Assembly: GCA_003519485.1 (NCBI GenBank)
Contig: DOWQ01000606.1
Location: 1 to 9,163 of the forward strand
Length of the DNA stretch: 9,163 nt
Origin: Streptomyces sp.
GTDB taxonomy: Bacteria; Actinomycetota; Actinomycetes; Streptomycetales; Streptomycetaceae
Direction of reading: 5' to 3'
This document shows positions 1 to 7,106 of the stretch, one piece after another. Each line of letters opens with the position of its first letter. Positions within the stretch are counted from its first letter, which is position 1. Under the pieces are notes generated by a model. That model had not been told where the DNA came from. It worked only from the letters and a program-made list of their open reading frames with translations, and made no database searches. Position numbers and translations under genes: made by a program.

Positions 1-1
1 C

Positions 2-237
2 GCCGACGACTACCTGACCAAGCTCCTTCGTGGTCCTGGTGGCACGGGCTGCGGGCACTGTCCAGGTGGGGCTCGGCCGCGCGCCCCGTGGTGCTCGCGG
101 CCGGATACCTGACCCTGGACCTCGCCCAGCACCGGGTGGCCCACGACGGCACGCGGATCGAGCTGACTCCGCGCGAGTACGGCGGACTGGAGTTCCTGAT
201 GCGTCGCAAGGGGCTCAGGTTCCTCTCGGCGACCTCC
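2..237 (+). pseudogene. Decayed OmpR/PhoB-family response regulator (partial)
   Basis: Remains of a two-component DNA-binding response regulator. Positions 2-22 translate to ADDYLTK, the end of a receiver domain with the conserved Lys. Positions 24-87, in a second frame, give a stretch like the receiver-to-DNA-binding linker (FVVLVARAAGT). Positions 88-234, in a third frame, give a winged-helix start: GYLTLDLAQHRVAHDGTRIE followed by LTPREYGGLEFLMRRKG, matching the beta strands and first helix of the OmpR effector domain. Two frame changes lie within the first 90 bases, and the expected recognition helix and C-terminal hairpin do not follow. No intact reading frame is possible, so I call a pseudogene whose 5' part lies outside the window. 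It converges on the nuo operon and probably has no functional link to it. Sequencing error could explain one frame change but not all of them plus the missing C-terminus. Confidence 0.62.
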
Positions 238-491
238 CGGCACCGAGCGACCCGAGCACGGCCCGGGCCACGAGCGCCCCGAGGCCTATGAACGGGCAGA
301 AGAAGATGCTCGCCGTCTCTGTGGCTGCGTTCCCTGCGCTCGTGGTCGGGGCCGTGCTCGACACCGGGCAGCAGCCTCTGCCCTGGGTTCCGGAAACCGA
401 CTGATTCCTAAACAAGATCACTCAGTGCGGGGTCGTGGCCGGCTGTCGCGACACGTGGCATTCCGCTGAGGCCGCGGCCGAGCGACTTCAC
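238..491. other. Non-coding stretch between regulator remnant and nuoN end
   Basis: No recognisable gene. A 38-codon frame runs from ATG 288 to TGA 404 on the + strand; its product has a short hydrophobic stretch (MLAVSVAAFPALVVGAVLD) like a signal or single membrane segment. It has only a weak upstream GAGG three bases from the ATG and resembles nothing I know. It may be the tail of the decayed region rather than a gene. The remaining bases up to the nuoN stop contain two short perfect palindromes. Confidence 0.4.
444..479 (-). terminator. Possible operon-end palindromes downstream of nuoN
   Basis: Two perfect 10-bp palindromes, TGTCGCGACA (444-453) and GGCCGCGGCC (470-479), lie 13 to 48 bases past the nuoN stop. 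Neither has a loop or a following T run, so they are not classical intrinsic terminators. Actinomycete operons often end in T-poor GC stems, and the place between convergent units is right, but the structural support is thin. Confidence 0.2.
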
Positions 492-1898
492 TCACCGGGT
501 GAGCCCGCCGTCGAGAACTGACAGCACCGGGCCGGCGGTGATTCCGAGGATGAGTGTCGCGATGCCTGCGCTGATGGCCGTCGCGCCGGCCCACGGTTCC
601 GGTTGCGGGCCGGCGGGACCGGAGGCCACAGCGGGGGCGATCCAGCGGAGGTAGTAGAAGAGGCTCGCGAGCGTGTTGAGGGCGGCGATGGCGACGAGCC
701 AGGCCAGACCGCCGTCCCAGGTGGCGGCGAAGACGGTGAGTTTGCCGACGAAGACGGCTGTGGGCGGGGTACCGACCAGGCCCAGCAGGCAGATGACCAG
801 GGCCGCGGTGAGCCAGGGGTGGTGGCGGCCCAGGCCGCGGTAGGAGCGCAGCGTGCCGAGGTGCGGTACGGCTGCGATGACGGCGAAGGCTCCGAGGTTG
901 GTGACCGCGTATGCGGCGAGGTAGAAGACGAGGCTGCGCAGGGCGTCGGCGCGGCCGGCGATGGCGGCGGCCATGAGTAGATAGCCGACCTGGCTGATCG
1001 TGGAGTAGCCGAGCAGTCGCCTGGGGTCGGTCTGCGCGAACGCGGCGAGATTGCCCAGGGTCATGCTGAGCGCGGCGAGCACCGCTGTCAGCAGCCGCCA
1101 GCTGACGCGGTCTTCGGGGAAGACGGTGAGCAGCCGGTACAGGGCGAGGAGGGCGCCGATCTTGGGGATGGTGGTGAGGAATGCGGCGGCGGGGACGGTG
1201 GCGCCGACCGTGGCGTCCGGTACCCAGAAGTGGGCGGGCACGGCTCCGGCTTTGAACAGGAGTCCGGCCAGTAGCGCCACCAGGCCGAGGGCGAGGGCAG
1301 CTCGGGGCGCGCTGGAGAGGCCGTCGGCGAGGGCGTGATAGGCGGTGGCGCCGCCCGTTCCGTAGAGCACGGTGATGCCCAGCAGCATGGTGATGCCAAG
1401 CAGTGCTCCCATCAAGTAGAGCTTCAGTGCGGCTTCCGCGCCGTGCGGGTCGCGGGCCCAGCCGACGAGGCCGTACAGCGGGATGGAGGCGAGCAGGAAG
1501 GCGATGGCGAGGACGAGTAGGTCCGACGCGCCCGCCAGTACGACACTGCCGAGTGAGGCGAGCAGCACCAGGACGGTGAACTCCGTCTCGCGCCGCCGGC
1601 CACGCAGACGGTGCACGGACAGGGCCAGGACGATCAGTGCGGCGGCGGGGATGATGATGCGGGCGGCGGCGGTCGCGGTGTCCAGGGCGTAGGTGCGGGT
1701 GTAGACCGTCCGGGTGTCGCCGGCCGCCAGGACCGCTGCGGTGACGATGGCGCCGGCGAGTGCCGCGACCGCGGGGGCCCGGGCGGCCCACTGGCGGTGC
1801 TGGGGCAGGAAGGACCCGGTCAGCAGGGTCACCACGGCGCCGACGAGGAGGAACAGTTCCGGGAGCAGCGCGAGGGGGTCCTCGTCCATGGCGCTCAT
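492..1898 (-). CDS. nuoN: NADH-quinone oxidoreductase subunit N-like (antiporter-type membrane subunit)
   Basis: A 468-residue polytopic membrane protein of the Mrp-antiporter-like family, one of the three ion-translocating subunits of the complex I membrane arm; length is normal for NuoN. Family features seen: TM7 Lys in LLFKAGAVPAHFWVPD (K216), TM8 Lys in TTIPKIGAL (K246), the AQTDPRRLLGYSTISQVGYL signature (289-307), and the late-helix Lys in AVFVGKLTVF (K386). Two departures from NuoN proteins: the acidic residue of TM5, normally in an E-L-L-S-L-P-L-Y context, is replaced (here F-L-L-A-S-I-P-L-Y, near L135), and the usual Lys of the N/D-x-K-R-L-L motif is Arg (R293). The ATG at 1898 is preceded by GAGGGGAG eight to nine bases upstream, which decides the start. 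It is the last gene of the operon, 46 bases after nuoM. Orthology is clear; full pumping competence is uncertain because of the TM5 change. Confidence 0.93.
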   Translation of the reverse strand: MSAMDEDPLALLPELFLLVGAVVTLLTGSFLPQHRQWAARAPAVAALAGAIVTAAVLAAGDTRTVYTRTYALDTATAAARIIIPAAALIVLALSVHRLRGRRRETEFTVLVLLASLGSVVLAGASDLLVLAIAFLLASIPLYGLVGWARDPHGAEAALKLYLMGALLGITMLLGITVLYGTGGATAYHALADGLSSAPRAALALGLVALLAGLLFKAGAVPAHFWVPDATVGATVPAAAFLTTIPKIGALLALYRLLTVFPEDRVSWRLLTAVLAALSMTLGNLAAFAQTDPRRLLGYSTISQVGYLLMAAAIAGRADALRSLVFYLAAYAVTNLGAFAVIAAVPHLGTLRSYRGLGRHHPWLTAALVICLLGLVGTPPTAVFVGKLTVFAATWDGGLAWLVAIAALNTLASLFYYLRWIAPAVASGPAGPQPEPWAGATAISAGIATLILGITAGPVLSVLDGGLTR

Positions 1899-1904
1899 TG
1901 CGTG

Positions 1905-1912
1905 CTCCCCTC
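1905..1912 (-). promoter_or_regulatory. Ribosome binding site of nuoN
   Basis: GAGGGGAG on the minus strand, six bases before ATG 1898. This is the only junction in the operon with an independent, well-spaced Shine-Dalgarno in an intergenic gap, and it fixes the nuoN start over the in-frame ATG three codons later. Confidence 0.7.
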
Positions 1913-1944
1913 GGGTGTGTCGGGCGGCGTGCCGGCGAAGGCGG

Positions 1945-3429
1945 TCACCGGGCCACCAGGTCGACCGCTGTCCGTGCCGCGGGGTCGATCATGTCCAGCA
2001 ACAGTCGCGGGAAGATGCCGATGGCCAGCGCGGCGGCGAGCAGCGGGGCCGTCGCCCATCCTTCGGCGGGTCGCAGGTCTGCCACCGCGGGCCCGGGGTG
2101 GCGGAGGGGCCCGAGGAAGAGCCGGTGCAGGGCCCACAGGAAGAGGCCCGCGGTCACGAGGATGCCCAGCAGCGCCAGGGCCGTGGCGACGGGTGCGGAG
2201 CCGATGCTGCCGGCGAAGATCTGGAACTCGGCGATGAAGCCGCTGAATCCGGGCAGGCCGAGGCTTGCGAAGGCGGCCAGCGCGGTCAGTGCGGCGAAGC
2301 GGGGGGTGTGGGCCGCCAGCCCGCCGTAGCGGTCCATATCGTAGGTGCGGCCGCGGTCCCACAGGACGCCGGCGAGCAGGAACAGTGAGCCGGTGATGAG
2401 CCCGTGGCTGACCATCTGGACGACTGCTCCGCTGACAGCGACGGAACGGGCCTGGGCGTCGGTGTCCGCGATGAGTCCGGCGGCGCCGAGGGCCAGCAGG
2501 ATGTATCCCATGTGGTTGACGCTGGTGTAGGCGATCATGCGTTTGAAGTCGGTCTGCGCGAGGGCGACCAGCGCTCCGTAGAGGGCGGAGACGACGCCGA
2601 TGACGACGAAGGCAGGGGCGTAGTCGCGCCAGGCCCCGGGGAGCATCGGCATCGCGATGCGTACGAATCCGTAGGTGCCCATCTTCAGCAGGACGGCGGC
2701 GAGGACGGCCGATCCGGCGGCGGGTGCGTCGGTGTGGGCCGGGGGCAGCCAGGTGTGGAAGGGGAACGTCGGGGTCTTCACCGCCAGGCCGACGGCCAGG
2801 GCCAGGAGGACGAGGGCGCCGGCGGAGCCGTCGCCCTCCAGCGGGGTCTGGCGGGTGAGCTCGACCATGTCGAAGGTGTGCGGGGAGGAGGCGGCGTACA
2901 GGCCGATGAAGCCCAGCAGCAGGGCGAGGGATCCGAGGAAGGTGTAGAGGAAGAACTTCAGGGCGGAGCGGTCGGCATTCCCGTGTCCCCATCCGGCGAT
3001 GACGAAGTACATGCCGACGATCGACAGGTCGAAGAAGACGAAGAACACGATGAGGTCCAGGGCGGCGAACAGCCCGAGGCAGGTGGTCTCCAGGGCCATG
3101 AAGAGGGCCGCGAAGCGTCGGATGTCCCGCTGGCCGCCCAGCGAGTAGACGGCGCAGGCCAGGAAGACGGCGGTGGTGAGGGCGAGCATCGGCAGGGAGA
3201 GGCCGTCGACGCCGATGTGGTAGGCGGAGCCCGCTCCGGGCAGCCATGGCTGGTTGGTCTCGTGGCCGATGCCCGGGCCGTCGTAGGTGGCCCACAGCGT
3301 GATGACCAGGGCGAGTTCGGTGGCGGAGACGGCGATCCAGGACCACCGTACGACGGAGTCGGGCGGCCTCGGCCAGGCGATCAGGACGACTGCGGCGGCC
3401 AGCGGGGCGAAGACGGTCAGGGAGAGCAT
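1945..3429 (-). CDS. nuoM: NADH-quinone oxidoreductase subunit M-like (antiporter-type membrane subunit)
   Basis: A 494-residue membrane protein, the middle antiporter-like ion-translocating subunit of the complex I membrane arm; length is typical. Signature segments: AVGLAVKTPTFPFHTWLPPAH with TM7 Lys K218, LLKMGTYG with K249, AQTDFKRMIAYTSVNHMGYI with K296, the TM11 His in VSHGLITGSLFLLAG (H342), and the TM12 Glu in GFIAEFQIF (E401). The TM5 carboxylate that pairs with the TM7 Lys is Asp (D134, in VFFDLSIVGMYFVIAG) where NuoM normally has Glu; it stays acidic, so the pair is conserved in charge. The chosen ATG lies 2 bases after the nuoL stop and is preceded by GAGGTGAG. The same frame stays open a further 111 codons upstream, but that part is the antisense shadow of nuoL and is low in hydrophobicity. 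Confident as NuoM family; the partner redox arm is missing from the locus. Confidence 0.95.
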   Translation of the reverse strand: MLSLTVFAPLAAAVVLIAWPRPPDSVVRWSWIAVSATELALVITLWATYDGPGIGHETNQPWLPGAGSAYHIGVDGLSLPMLALTTAVFLACAVYSLGGQRDIRRFAALFMALETTCLGLFAALDLIVFFVFFDLSIVGMYFVIAGWGHGNADRSALKFFLYTFLGSLALLLGFIGLYAASSPHTFDMVELTRQTPLEGDGSAGALVLLALAVGLAVKTPTFPFHTWLPPAHTDAPAAGSAVLAAVLLKMGTYGFVRIAMPMLPGAWRDYAPAFVVIGVVSALYGALVALAQTDFKRMIAYTSVNHMGYILLALGAAGLIADTDAQARSVAVSGAVVQMVSHGLITGSLFLLAGVLWDRGRTYDMDRYGGLAAHTPRFAALTALAAFASLGLPGFSGFIAEFQIFAGSIGSAPVATALALLGILVTAGLFLWALHRLFLGPLRHPGPAVADLRPAEGWATAPLLAAALAIGIFPRLLLDMIDPAARTAVDLVAR

Positions 3430-3430
3430 G

Positions 3431-3438
3431 CTCACCTC
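3431..3438 (-). promoter_or_regulatory. Ribosome binding site of nuoM inside the nuoL end
   Basis: GAGGTGAG on the minus strand overlaps the nuoL stop codon, with the GAGG core five bases before the nuoM ATG at 3429. It supports this start over the much longer open frame upstream. Confidence 0.65.
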
Positions 3439-5294
3439 AGCAGCAGGAGCAGGATGACGGCCGCGCTCAGCAGCGCCACAGCCTGGGCGTAGTACTGGTG
3501 GAGTTGGCCGGTCTGCGGTCGGCGGGCCAGGTTGCCGAGGCGGCGGGCTCCGTCCGCCACTCCCCGCACCAGGCCGTCGACTCCGTTCCGGTCGGTGCGG
3601 GCGCACCAGGCGGCGAGTCCGCGTGCTGCGTATGCCGTGGCGTCGACCGCTCGGTCCAGAACGCGGTCGTCGAAGCGCGCCAGCGTGCGGGCCAGGGCGA
3701 GGACCGGCCGTACGGCGATGGAGTGGGCCATCGTCTCCAGCCCCAGCCAGCGGTGCGCCCATGCGGGCTCCGGCAGCCGCGGCGCCCAGATCACGGCGGC
3801 CGCGGTCGCCACGCAGGCCAGGGATACGGTGGTCACGATCGTGCCGAGGCCGGCCGCAGGTTCACGGGGTGTACCGACGGCCTCCGTAACCCAGGTGGTC
3901 AGCGGGGGCAGCGCGAAGATGCCTACGCCGCAGGCCCCGACGGCCAGCACCATCAGCGGAATCGTCTGCAGGCGGGGTACACGGGGCGAGTCCAGCACAA
4001 CGGGTTTGCCGGAGGGACGCAGTACCAGGCCGATGGCCTTTCCCGCGTACAGCGAGGAGAGGACGGCGGCGGTCAGCGTCACTCCGTACAGGGCCGGGGA
4101 GTCGACGGCGGCCAGGATTGCGTCCTTGGTCGGCCACAGGGACAGGGGCGGCACCCCGGCCAGCGCGAGCGCTCCGAGGGCGAAAAGCGTGCCCACGGTC
4201 CGGTACCTGTGGGCCGCTCCGCTCAAGGCTCGCAGGCTCATGGTGCCCAACGCCGAAAGCCAGACTCCGGCCGCGAGGAACAGCAGGGATTTGACGGCCG
4301 CGTGGGCGATGAAGTGGGCGGTGCCGCCCGCGATGCCGCCGGTGCCGGCGGCCAGCACGATGAACCCGAGCTGGGCGCTGGTCGAGGCGGCGAGCAGCTG
4401 TTTGAGGTCGGTCTGGGCGAGCGCGACCGCGCCGAGCGCAAGGGCGGTGAGCGCGCCGGTCCAGGCGGCCGCGTGTGCCGCCCAGCCGGCGGCCTCCAGC
4501 AGCCGGTGCAGGCGCAGGAGCAGATAGCCGCCCATGGCGACCATCGCGGCGGAGTGTAGGAGCGCGCTGACGGGACTGGGGCCGAGCATGGCCCTGGAGA
4601 GCCAGAAGGAGAAGGGGAGTTGCGCGGCCTTACCGAGGGCGGCTGCGAGCACACCAGCGGCGGCCAGATGCAGCCAGGGACCCTCGAGTGATGCCAGGGC
4701 GTCGAGGGACAGCCCGGCGGCCATCGGTGCTCCGGCGAGGGTCGCGCCCGCTGCGAGGTACAGGCCCAGGTCTCCCGCGCGCGTCGTGAGGAAGGCGGTG
4801 GCCCCCGCGGTGACCGGCTCGTCCTCGCGCCAGTGGAAAGCGATGAGTGCGTAGGAGGTGGCCCCCATGATCTCCCAGGCGAGGAGGAGCCCGGTCAGGG
4901 TCGCGGCCAGGGCGGTGAGCAGCACCGCGGCCTCGAAGATCAGCATCAGGCCGAAGAACCGGGGTCGCTCGCGGCGGATGTCGGACGCGGCGAAGACCAG
5001 GACGAGCAGAGTGACGGCTGCGACGGTCACCAGTACGAGAGCGGACAAGCCGTCGACCCGCAGCCTCAGGGGCCCGCCGGCCATGAACGGCGTCTGCGTG
5101 GCGGGACGGGTCACCGCGGCGGCGATGGCGAGCGCGAGGAGCACCGCGGACACCGATACGGCCACGGCGGGCGCCGATCGGCCGGTACCTCCCGAAGGGA
5201 CGGCGGGCTCCCGGGGCCGCCGGCCGCCGCTCAGGGCCAGCACGCCGCCGACCACGGCGGGCAGCCCGACGAGCGTCCACAGCAGCCAGCTCAC
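3432..5294 (-). CDS. nuoL: NADH-quinone oxidoreductase subunit L-like (distal antiporter-type subunit)
   Basis: A 620-residue protein, full length for NuoL, the distal antiporter-like subunit that also carries the long lateral helix spanning the membrane arm. Seen: TM5 Glu in LAWEIMGATSYALIAFHW (E141), TM7 Lys in LGKAAQLPFSFWLSRAM (K222), the TM8 His in LLHSAAMVAMGGY (H247), DLKQLLAASTSAQLGF (K298), AHFIAHAAVKSLLFLAAG (H331, K335) and LSLWPTKDAIL (K390). The amphipathic lateral helix and last TM are present: the C-terminus reads RRPQTGQLHQYYAQAV followed by a hydrophobic end. Every key charge of the family is kept, unlike NuoN and NuoH. The start is GTG 5294, which overlaps the nuoK stop as GTGA. 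The frame stays open to 5726, but the extra 144 residues are Arg/Gly/His-rich and shadow nuoK and nuoJ. NuoL-like proteins also occur in bicarbonate-uptake (DAB) systems, but the nuoK/nuoM neighbours and lateral helix fit complex I. Confidence 0.95.
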   Translation of the reverse strand: MSWLLWTLVGLPAVVGGVLALSGGRRPREPAVPSGGTGRSAPAVAVSVSAVLLALAIAAAVTRPATQTPFMAGGPLRLRVDGLSALVLVTVAAVTLLVLVFAASDIRRERPRFFGLMLIFEAAVLLTALAATLTGLLLAWEIMGATSYALIAFHWREDEPVTAGATAFLTTRAGDLGLYLAAGATLAGAPMAAGLSLDALASLEGPWLHLAAAGVLAAALGKAAQLPFSFWLSRAMLGPSPVSALLHSAAMVAMGGYLLLRLHRLLEAAGWAAHAAAWTGALTALALGAVALAQTDLKQLLAASTSAQLGFIVLAAGTGGIAGGTAHFIAHAAVKSLLFLAAGVWLSALGTMSLRALSGAAHRYRTVGTLFALGALALAGVPPLSLWPTKDAILAAVDSPALYGVTLTAAVLSSLYAGKAIGLVLRPSGKPVVLDSPRVPRLQTIPLMVLAVGACGVGIFALPPLTTWVTEAVGTPREPAAGLGTIVTTVSLACVATAAAVIWAPRLPEPAWAHRWLGLETMAHSIAVRPVLALARTLARFDDRVLDRAVDATAYAARGLAAWCARTDRNGVDGLVRGVADGARRLGNLARRPQTGQLHQYYAQAVALLSAAVILLLLLR

Positions 5295-5593
5295 CCCTTG
5301 AGCTCCGCGGCCATGTCCGTCATATCGGCTTCCTTGGCCCGGTACAGAAGCGTGACGACGGCGAATCCCATGGCCATTTCCACCGTCATGGCGGTGATGA
5401 CCACCAGCACCAGCACCTGCCCGTCCGGGGCGGGAGCCAGGAAGTACCAGAAGGCCGCGGCGGCCAGGATGACGCCGTTGAGCATGAGTTCGAGGCCCAT
5501 CATCACCATGACCACCGACTGCTGGCTCAGCGCGCCGAAGAGGCCGATCGCCAGCAGGGCTGCGGCAAGTACGAGAAAGAGCTCCAGTGTCAT
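5291..5593 (-). CDS. nuoK: NADH-quinone oxidoreductase subunit K-like
   Basis: A 100-residue, three-helix membrane protein of normal NuoK (ND4L, MrpC-like) length. NuoK forms part of the central charged axis between the quinone-linked region and the antiporter-like subunits. Both functional glutamates are present: E35 in VMMGLELMLNG and E72 in ITAMTVEMAMGFAVV. ATG 5593 overlaps the nuoJ stop as ATGA and is preceded by GGAGG with six-base spacing. The stop overlaps the GTG of nuoL. Best preserved small subunit here; the intact glutamates argue that the membrane arm is under selection to conduct protons. Confidence 0.95.
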   Translation of the reverse strand: MTLELFLVLAAALLAIGLFGALSQQSVVMVMMGLELMLNGVILAAAAFWYFLAPAPDGQVLVLVVITAMTVEMAMGFAVVTLLYRAKEADMTDMAAELKG

Positions 5594-6165
5594 GACGCGC
5601 CTCCACGGGCGCCGCCGGCCGGTTCGCGGGCGGGGCCCTGCGCGGCCTGCTCTTCCTTACGGTCGTAACGGCTGCGGTGTGCGGCCAGGACCACGGCGGC
5701 GACGATCGTGGTGAAGAGCACCGCACCGACCGAGATCATCACCAGCATCTTCATCCCCATCACCGCTTCTCCTGCGGCCCTGGTGGTGTCCGACGGCGGG
5801 GTGCCGCGGCGATCGGGCCATGGCACGAGCAGCGCGCCGGCGGTCAGAGTGATGAACACGCCGACGGACAGGACCAGGGCACCGCGCTTGTTGTGCAGCA
5901 TGGACATCGGCATGAGACCGGCGGGATTCATCATGAACATGATCATGAAGACGGCCATGATCGCCATCTCCATCACCATCATCAGGATGGTCACCACGCC
6001 GAGGTAGGCCAGATCCAGCAGCAGCAGTTCCGCGCCCACGGCAACGAACGACAAGGCCAGCGCATACGTCGCCCGGGCCATGGAGTCCACACGGAAGACG
6101 GCCACCCCCGCGGCGACCGCCACGACCGCCAGCGCGCCGAACAGCGCCAGTTGCAGAAAGTTCAC
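5590..6165 (-). CDS. nuoJ: NADH-quinone oxidoreductase subunit J-like, methionine-rich
   Basis: A 191-residue membrane protein with about five hydrophobic helices and an Arg/Glu/Ala-rich cytoplasmic tail (from about 162). NuoJ (ND6) couples quinone-site movements to the ion path through a pi-bulge in TM3. Family resemblance is modest: ARATYALALSFVAVGAELLL (30-49) matches TM2 and E66 to N80 falls in TM3. The usual TM3 core, Y-x-G-A followed by V-L-F, is replaced by a segment with 12 methionines in 28 residues (62-89), including VMEMAIMAV, which places a Glu (E66) where Gly is normal. The start is GTG 6165, overlapping the nuoH stop as GTGA. nuoI, which normally sits between nuoH and nuoJ, is absent. 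The call rests on position, topology and partial motif match. Confidence 0.85.
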   Translation of the reverse strand: MNFLQLALFGALAVVAVAAGVAVFRVDSMARATYALALSFVAVGAELLLLDLAYLGVVTILMMVMEMAIMAVFMIMFMMNPAGLMPMSMLHNKRGALVLSVGVFITLTAGALLVPWPDRRGTPPSDTTRAAGEAVMGMKMLVMISVGAVLFTTIVAAVVLAAHRSRYDRKEEQAAQGPAREPAGGARGGAS

Positions 6166-7106
6166 CCCTTCACCACCGTGACCACGGAGACGGCCAACAC
6201 CTGCAGCAGCACGGCCGGCAGCACCATGAGCCAGGCCACGGGTGCGAGCCGGTCAGCGCGCACCACAGGCAGCCGCCGCGCAGCGACGAGAACGGCGAGC
6301 ACGACGAGCGTTTTGACCAGGGACCACAGCCACCCCGGCAGCCACGGTCCCGCCCCACCGCCGAGAAAGAGGGCCACGGCCATGCCCGACCCCGCCGCCA
6401 GCAGTGCGTACCGGCCCGTCAGCAGCAGGAGACGGTCCACGCCGGCTGCCTCGGCGAGGACTCCCCCCGCGGTGTCGCGGCCCGCCGGATAACCGAACGG
6501 CCCCCACATGCTGAACCCGGCCACCGAGGCCAGGAACACCACGAAGGCGACCGGCATCCACACCACGAACCACAACCCGCTCTGGGCCGCGACCACGTCT
6601 CCGATGCGGAGGCTGCCCGCCGCCACTGCCGGTGCAGTGAGCGCGAACATGAGCGGCAACTCGTAACTCAGTGCCTGGGCGAGAAACCGATGACCGCCCA
6701 CCAGGCCGTACACGCTGTTGGGCCCCCACCCGGCCAACCAGACCACCGCCCATACCAGCACGTCCATGGCGTTGAACCAGACGATGCCCACGGACAGGTC
6801 GGCCACCGTCCGCCCGCCGACGGGGATGACCACCGCCATCAGCAGGGCCACCACGACGAGGCCGGCGGTCCCGACAGGGCGGAGCAGCCGGTCCGGGGCG
6901 ACCGTGGTCCGGTTCCGCTGGCGGAGCAGCCGGGCCGCCTCCACCAGCGGCAGGTCCCAACGGCGCTCGGCTGCTGCTCCGTCGGGGTCCGCGGGTGCCG
7001 GGGCTCTCTGCAGGGCGCCGTCGAGGACGGCACCGGCGAAGGCGACGACCAGCAGCAGCACCGCAGCGGGAATGACTGCCCACGTGGGCACTCCGGTCAC
7101 GGTCAT
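6162..7106 (-). CDS. nuoH: NADH-quinone oxidoreductase subunit H-like, with altered quinone loop
   Basis: A 314-residue protein with about eight membrane helices, shorter than the usual actinobacterial NuoH but near the family core length. NuoH (ND1) forms the quinone tunnel and the link from peripheral to membrane arm. Matching segments: WDLPLVEAARLLRQ (50-63, amphipathic helix 1 region), LAGWGPNSVYGLVGGHRF (124-141) and AQALSYELPLMFALTAPAVA (143-162), where SYE carries the conserved Glu E149. The loop that normally reads P-F-D-x-P-E-A-E-x-E-L-V-x-G is instead PFGYPAGRDTAGGVLAE (203-219), so Asp and all the glutamates of the core motif are gone. ATG 7106 overlaps the preceding stop as ATGA; an open stretch of 17 codons further upstream is excluded by that coupling. 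NuoH family is secure by the central block, but it is unlikely to host a normal quinone reaction. Confidence 0.88.
   Translation of the reverse strand: MTVTGVPTWAVIPAAVLLLVVAFAGAVLDGALQRAPAPADPDGAAAERRWDLPLVEAARLLRQRNRTTVAPDRLLRPVGTAGLVVVALLMAVVIPVGGRTVADLSVGIVWFNAMDVLVWAVVWLAGWGPNSVYGLVGGHRFLAQALSYELPLMFALTAPAVAAGSLRIGDVVAAQSGLWFVVWMPVAFVVFLASVAGFSMWGPFGYPAGRDTAGGVLAEAAGVDRLLLLTGRYALLAAGSGMAVALFLGGGAGPWLPGWLWSLVKTLVVLAVLVAARRLPVVRADRLAPVAWLMVLPAVLLQVLAVSVVTVVKG

Noticed and set aside
288..404. 38-codon + strand frame with one hydrophobic stretch
   Set aside because: Too short, weak ribosome site and inside a decayed region; described only as part of the non-coding stretch.
418..1791. 457-codon minus-strand frame overlapping nuoN
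   Set aside because: Arg/Pro/His-rich translation with no family likeness; the hydrophobic NuoN frame explains the same DNA.
2404..3492. Long + strand open frames opposite nuoM and nuoL (also 3498-4559, 4833-5714, 6690-7922, 7378-8700)
   Set aside because: Products are low-complexity Gly/Asp/Glu/Gln- or Arg/Pro-rich, typical antisense shadows in high-GC DNA, and lie opposite well-recognised membrane proteins.
3432..5294. NuoL as part of a DabA/DabB inorganic-carbon uptake system or an Mrp antiporter
   Set aside because: No DabA-like or MrpB/E/F/G genes are present; NuoH, NuoA and the NuoL lateral helix indicate complex I descent.
5295..5726. 144-residue N-terminal extension of NuoL
   Set aside because: It would overlap nuoK and nuoJ, is Arg/Gly-rich, and the GTGA overlap at 5291-5294 gives a normal-length NuoL.
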